A stretch of DNA of 62,512 nt from Emiliania huxleyi CCMP1516 (lineage: Eukaryota > Haptophyta > Isochrysidales > Noelaerhabdaceae): contig NW_005201327.1 of assembly GCF_000372725.1 (NCBI RefSeq), positions 193,484-255,995 of the forward strand. Direction: 5' to 3'. Under the pieces are notes generated by a model, which worked only from the letters and a program-made list of their open reading frames with translations, did not search any database and was not told the DNA's origin. Each line of letters opens with the position of its first letter. Position 1 is the first letter of the stretch. The position numbers and the translations under genes were made by a program. Below are positions 61,964 to 62,512 of the stretch, piece after piece.

Positions 61964-62512
61964 AGCGGCGGCGGCGGCGGCGGCGGCGGCAGCGGCAGCG
62001 GCGCCAACGGCCGCGCGTTCGTCGCGCCGGAACACATTCGAGCTGCCAACGGCGCCGCGGCCGACAAGTTCGCCTCTTTCGCCCAAGTGCCTGTGGTGGA
62101 CTTTGGCGCCTTCTACTCTGACGACGCGGCGGGACGGGCGACGCTGGCGGCGCAGCTCTTCTCCGCCTTCAAGGAGATCGGCTGATCTCGGCTGATCTCG
62201 GCTGATCCTCGGCTGATCCTCGGCTGATCCTCGGCTGATCGCGGCTGATCTCGGCTGATCTCGGCTGATCTCCGCCCCCAAGGACATCGGCTTCGCCACA
62301 CTGATCAACCACAACCTCCCTCCGGAGCTCAACGCTCGCGCGTTCGCGCTGTCCGAGGCTTTCTTTGCTCTGCCGGCCGCGCAGAAGGCTGCGTACGGGT
62401 GGGAGAGCCCCGAGTCGAATCGAGGCTACCTCGCGCTGGGCAAGGAGCGCCTCGACGGCGGGCTAATCTCGGCGAATCTCGGGCCATCTCGCCTGAGCTG
62501 CGCCAATCCTGC
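60404..62512 (+). CDS. Fusion: class 1A dihydroorotate dehydrogenase + 2-oxoglutarate/Fe(II) oxygenase (3' end outside window)
   Basis: Exons 60404-60943, 61014-61202, 61345-61440, 61518-61668, 61839-62173 and 62283 to about 62460 stay in phase. Residues 1 to about 325 are class 1A DHODH: VVCGLSLPSCVFNSSNPFAT, WASPDGANTINCLGYSPLP, the active-site Cys in EINLSCPNIAGKPPLAYDF, GVKTTPYFYDAQYTGAAAVL, TAINTVGNGLYVDV, AVIGCGGVDSGEAA and LCGASAVMVASALLHEGVGV. Class 1A enzymes oxidise dihydroorotate with fumarate in pyrimidine synthesis. A long Gly/Ser linker (61928-62003) leads to an oxygenase N-terminal domain, PVVDFGAFYSDDAAGRATLA, then DIGFATLINHNLPPELNARA, FALSEAFFALPAAQKAAYGW and NRGYLALGKERL. 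The catalytic HxD/H core would lie beyond the window. Introns use GT, GT, GC, GC, GA donors. Confidence 0.85.
61203..61344 (+). repeat. Intron of two 71-bp units repeating the exon start
   Basis: Two units of gtgcacgcc(g/a)tcgccctc, ggcaactcacaccatgagct, atcaacaccattagctatca, tgactcataacag precede the exon that starts gtgcacgccatcgctctcgg. Because 71 is not a multiple of three, use of the inner AG would shift the frame. Confidence 0.9.

Overview
The window is a nuclear segment of a GC-rich photosynthetic eukaryote, most likely a haptophyte or another alga with a secondary plastid. The evidence is spliced genes with many short introns, plastid genes (an LPA1/Rep27-type photosystem II assembly factor and a phytyl-ester-synthase-like protein), eukaryotic families (BTB, U-box, SFT2, ADAT2, RCC1), Ser-Pro-rich wall proteins and many microsatellites. 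I cannot fix the species. One assembly gap of Ns lies at 16396-17250.

Layout. 1-2420: end of a secreted vWFA protein with Ser-Pro tails, then degenerate repeats. 2583-6301: an ERF4/GOLGA7-like protein, a broken hypothetical gene and the LPA1-like gene. 6858-7445: a dispersed repeat. 7485-11796 (-): a pherophorin-like secreted protein with a Pro-rich rod. 12085-13738: repeats and a hypothetical gene. 14174-18823 (-): a two-domain phytyl ester synthase/DGAT-like gene spanning the gap. 19817-22484 (+): a TIM-barrel isomerase fused to a 2-oxoglutarate/Fe(II) oxygenase. 22755-24877: a monooxygenase remnant and L-2-hydroxyglutarate dehydrogenase. 25796-28970 (-): RCC1 repeats beside an EF-hand/coiled-coil/ankyrin/U-box gene. 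29350-33395 (-): aldo-keto reductase, JmjC/cupin-like protein and sulfotransferase. 34140-34610: retroelement remnant. 36449-38884 (+): ten-exon BTB gene. 38885-43400: repeats. 43404-45658 (+): AlgH/DUF179-chromo-like fusion. 45898-46959 (-) and 47138-47722 (+): divergent SFT2 and ADAT2 genes. 47993-49678 (-): F-box/RCC1 gene. 49789-50446: a DNA transposon with inverted repeats and 8-bp target duplication. 50684-51970: a chimera of permease-gene copy and retroelement. 52094-55415: weak genes and repeats. 56018-58658 (-): the intact NAT/NCS2 permease. 59037-59912: a secreted Cys-rich protein. 60404 to the window end: dihydroorotate dehydrogenase fused to a second 2-oxoglutarate/Fe(II) oxygenase.

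The most striking signal is in the introns. Of 42 introns whose phase I could resolve by hand, about half start with GC, 17 with GT and 4 with GA; all end in AG. In most of them the first bases of the intron repeat the first bases of the following exon, over about 4 to 21 bp. Several introns are copies of dispersed elements, and others are tandem copies of the exon start plus the intron 3' end. This looks like introns created by element insertion with target-site duplication and by tandem duplication, preserved in many states in one window.

I see no operon-like organisation. The genes are unrelated housekeeping, plastid, cell-surface and regulatory genes separated by repeats.
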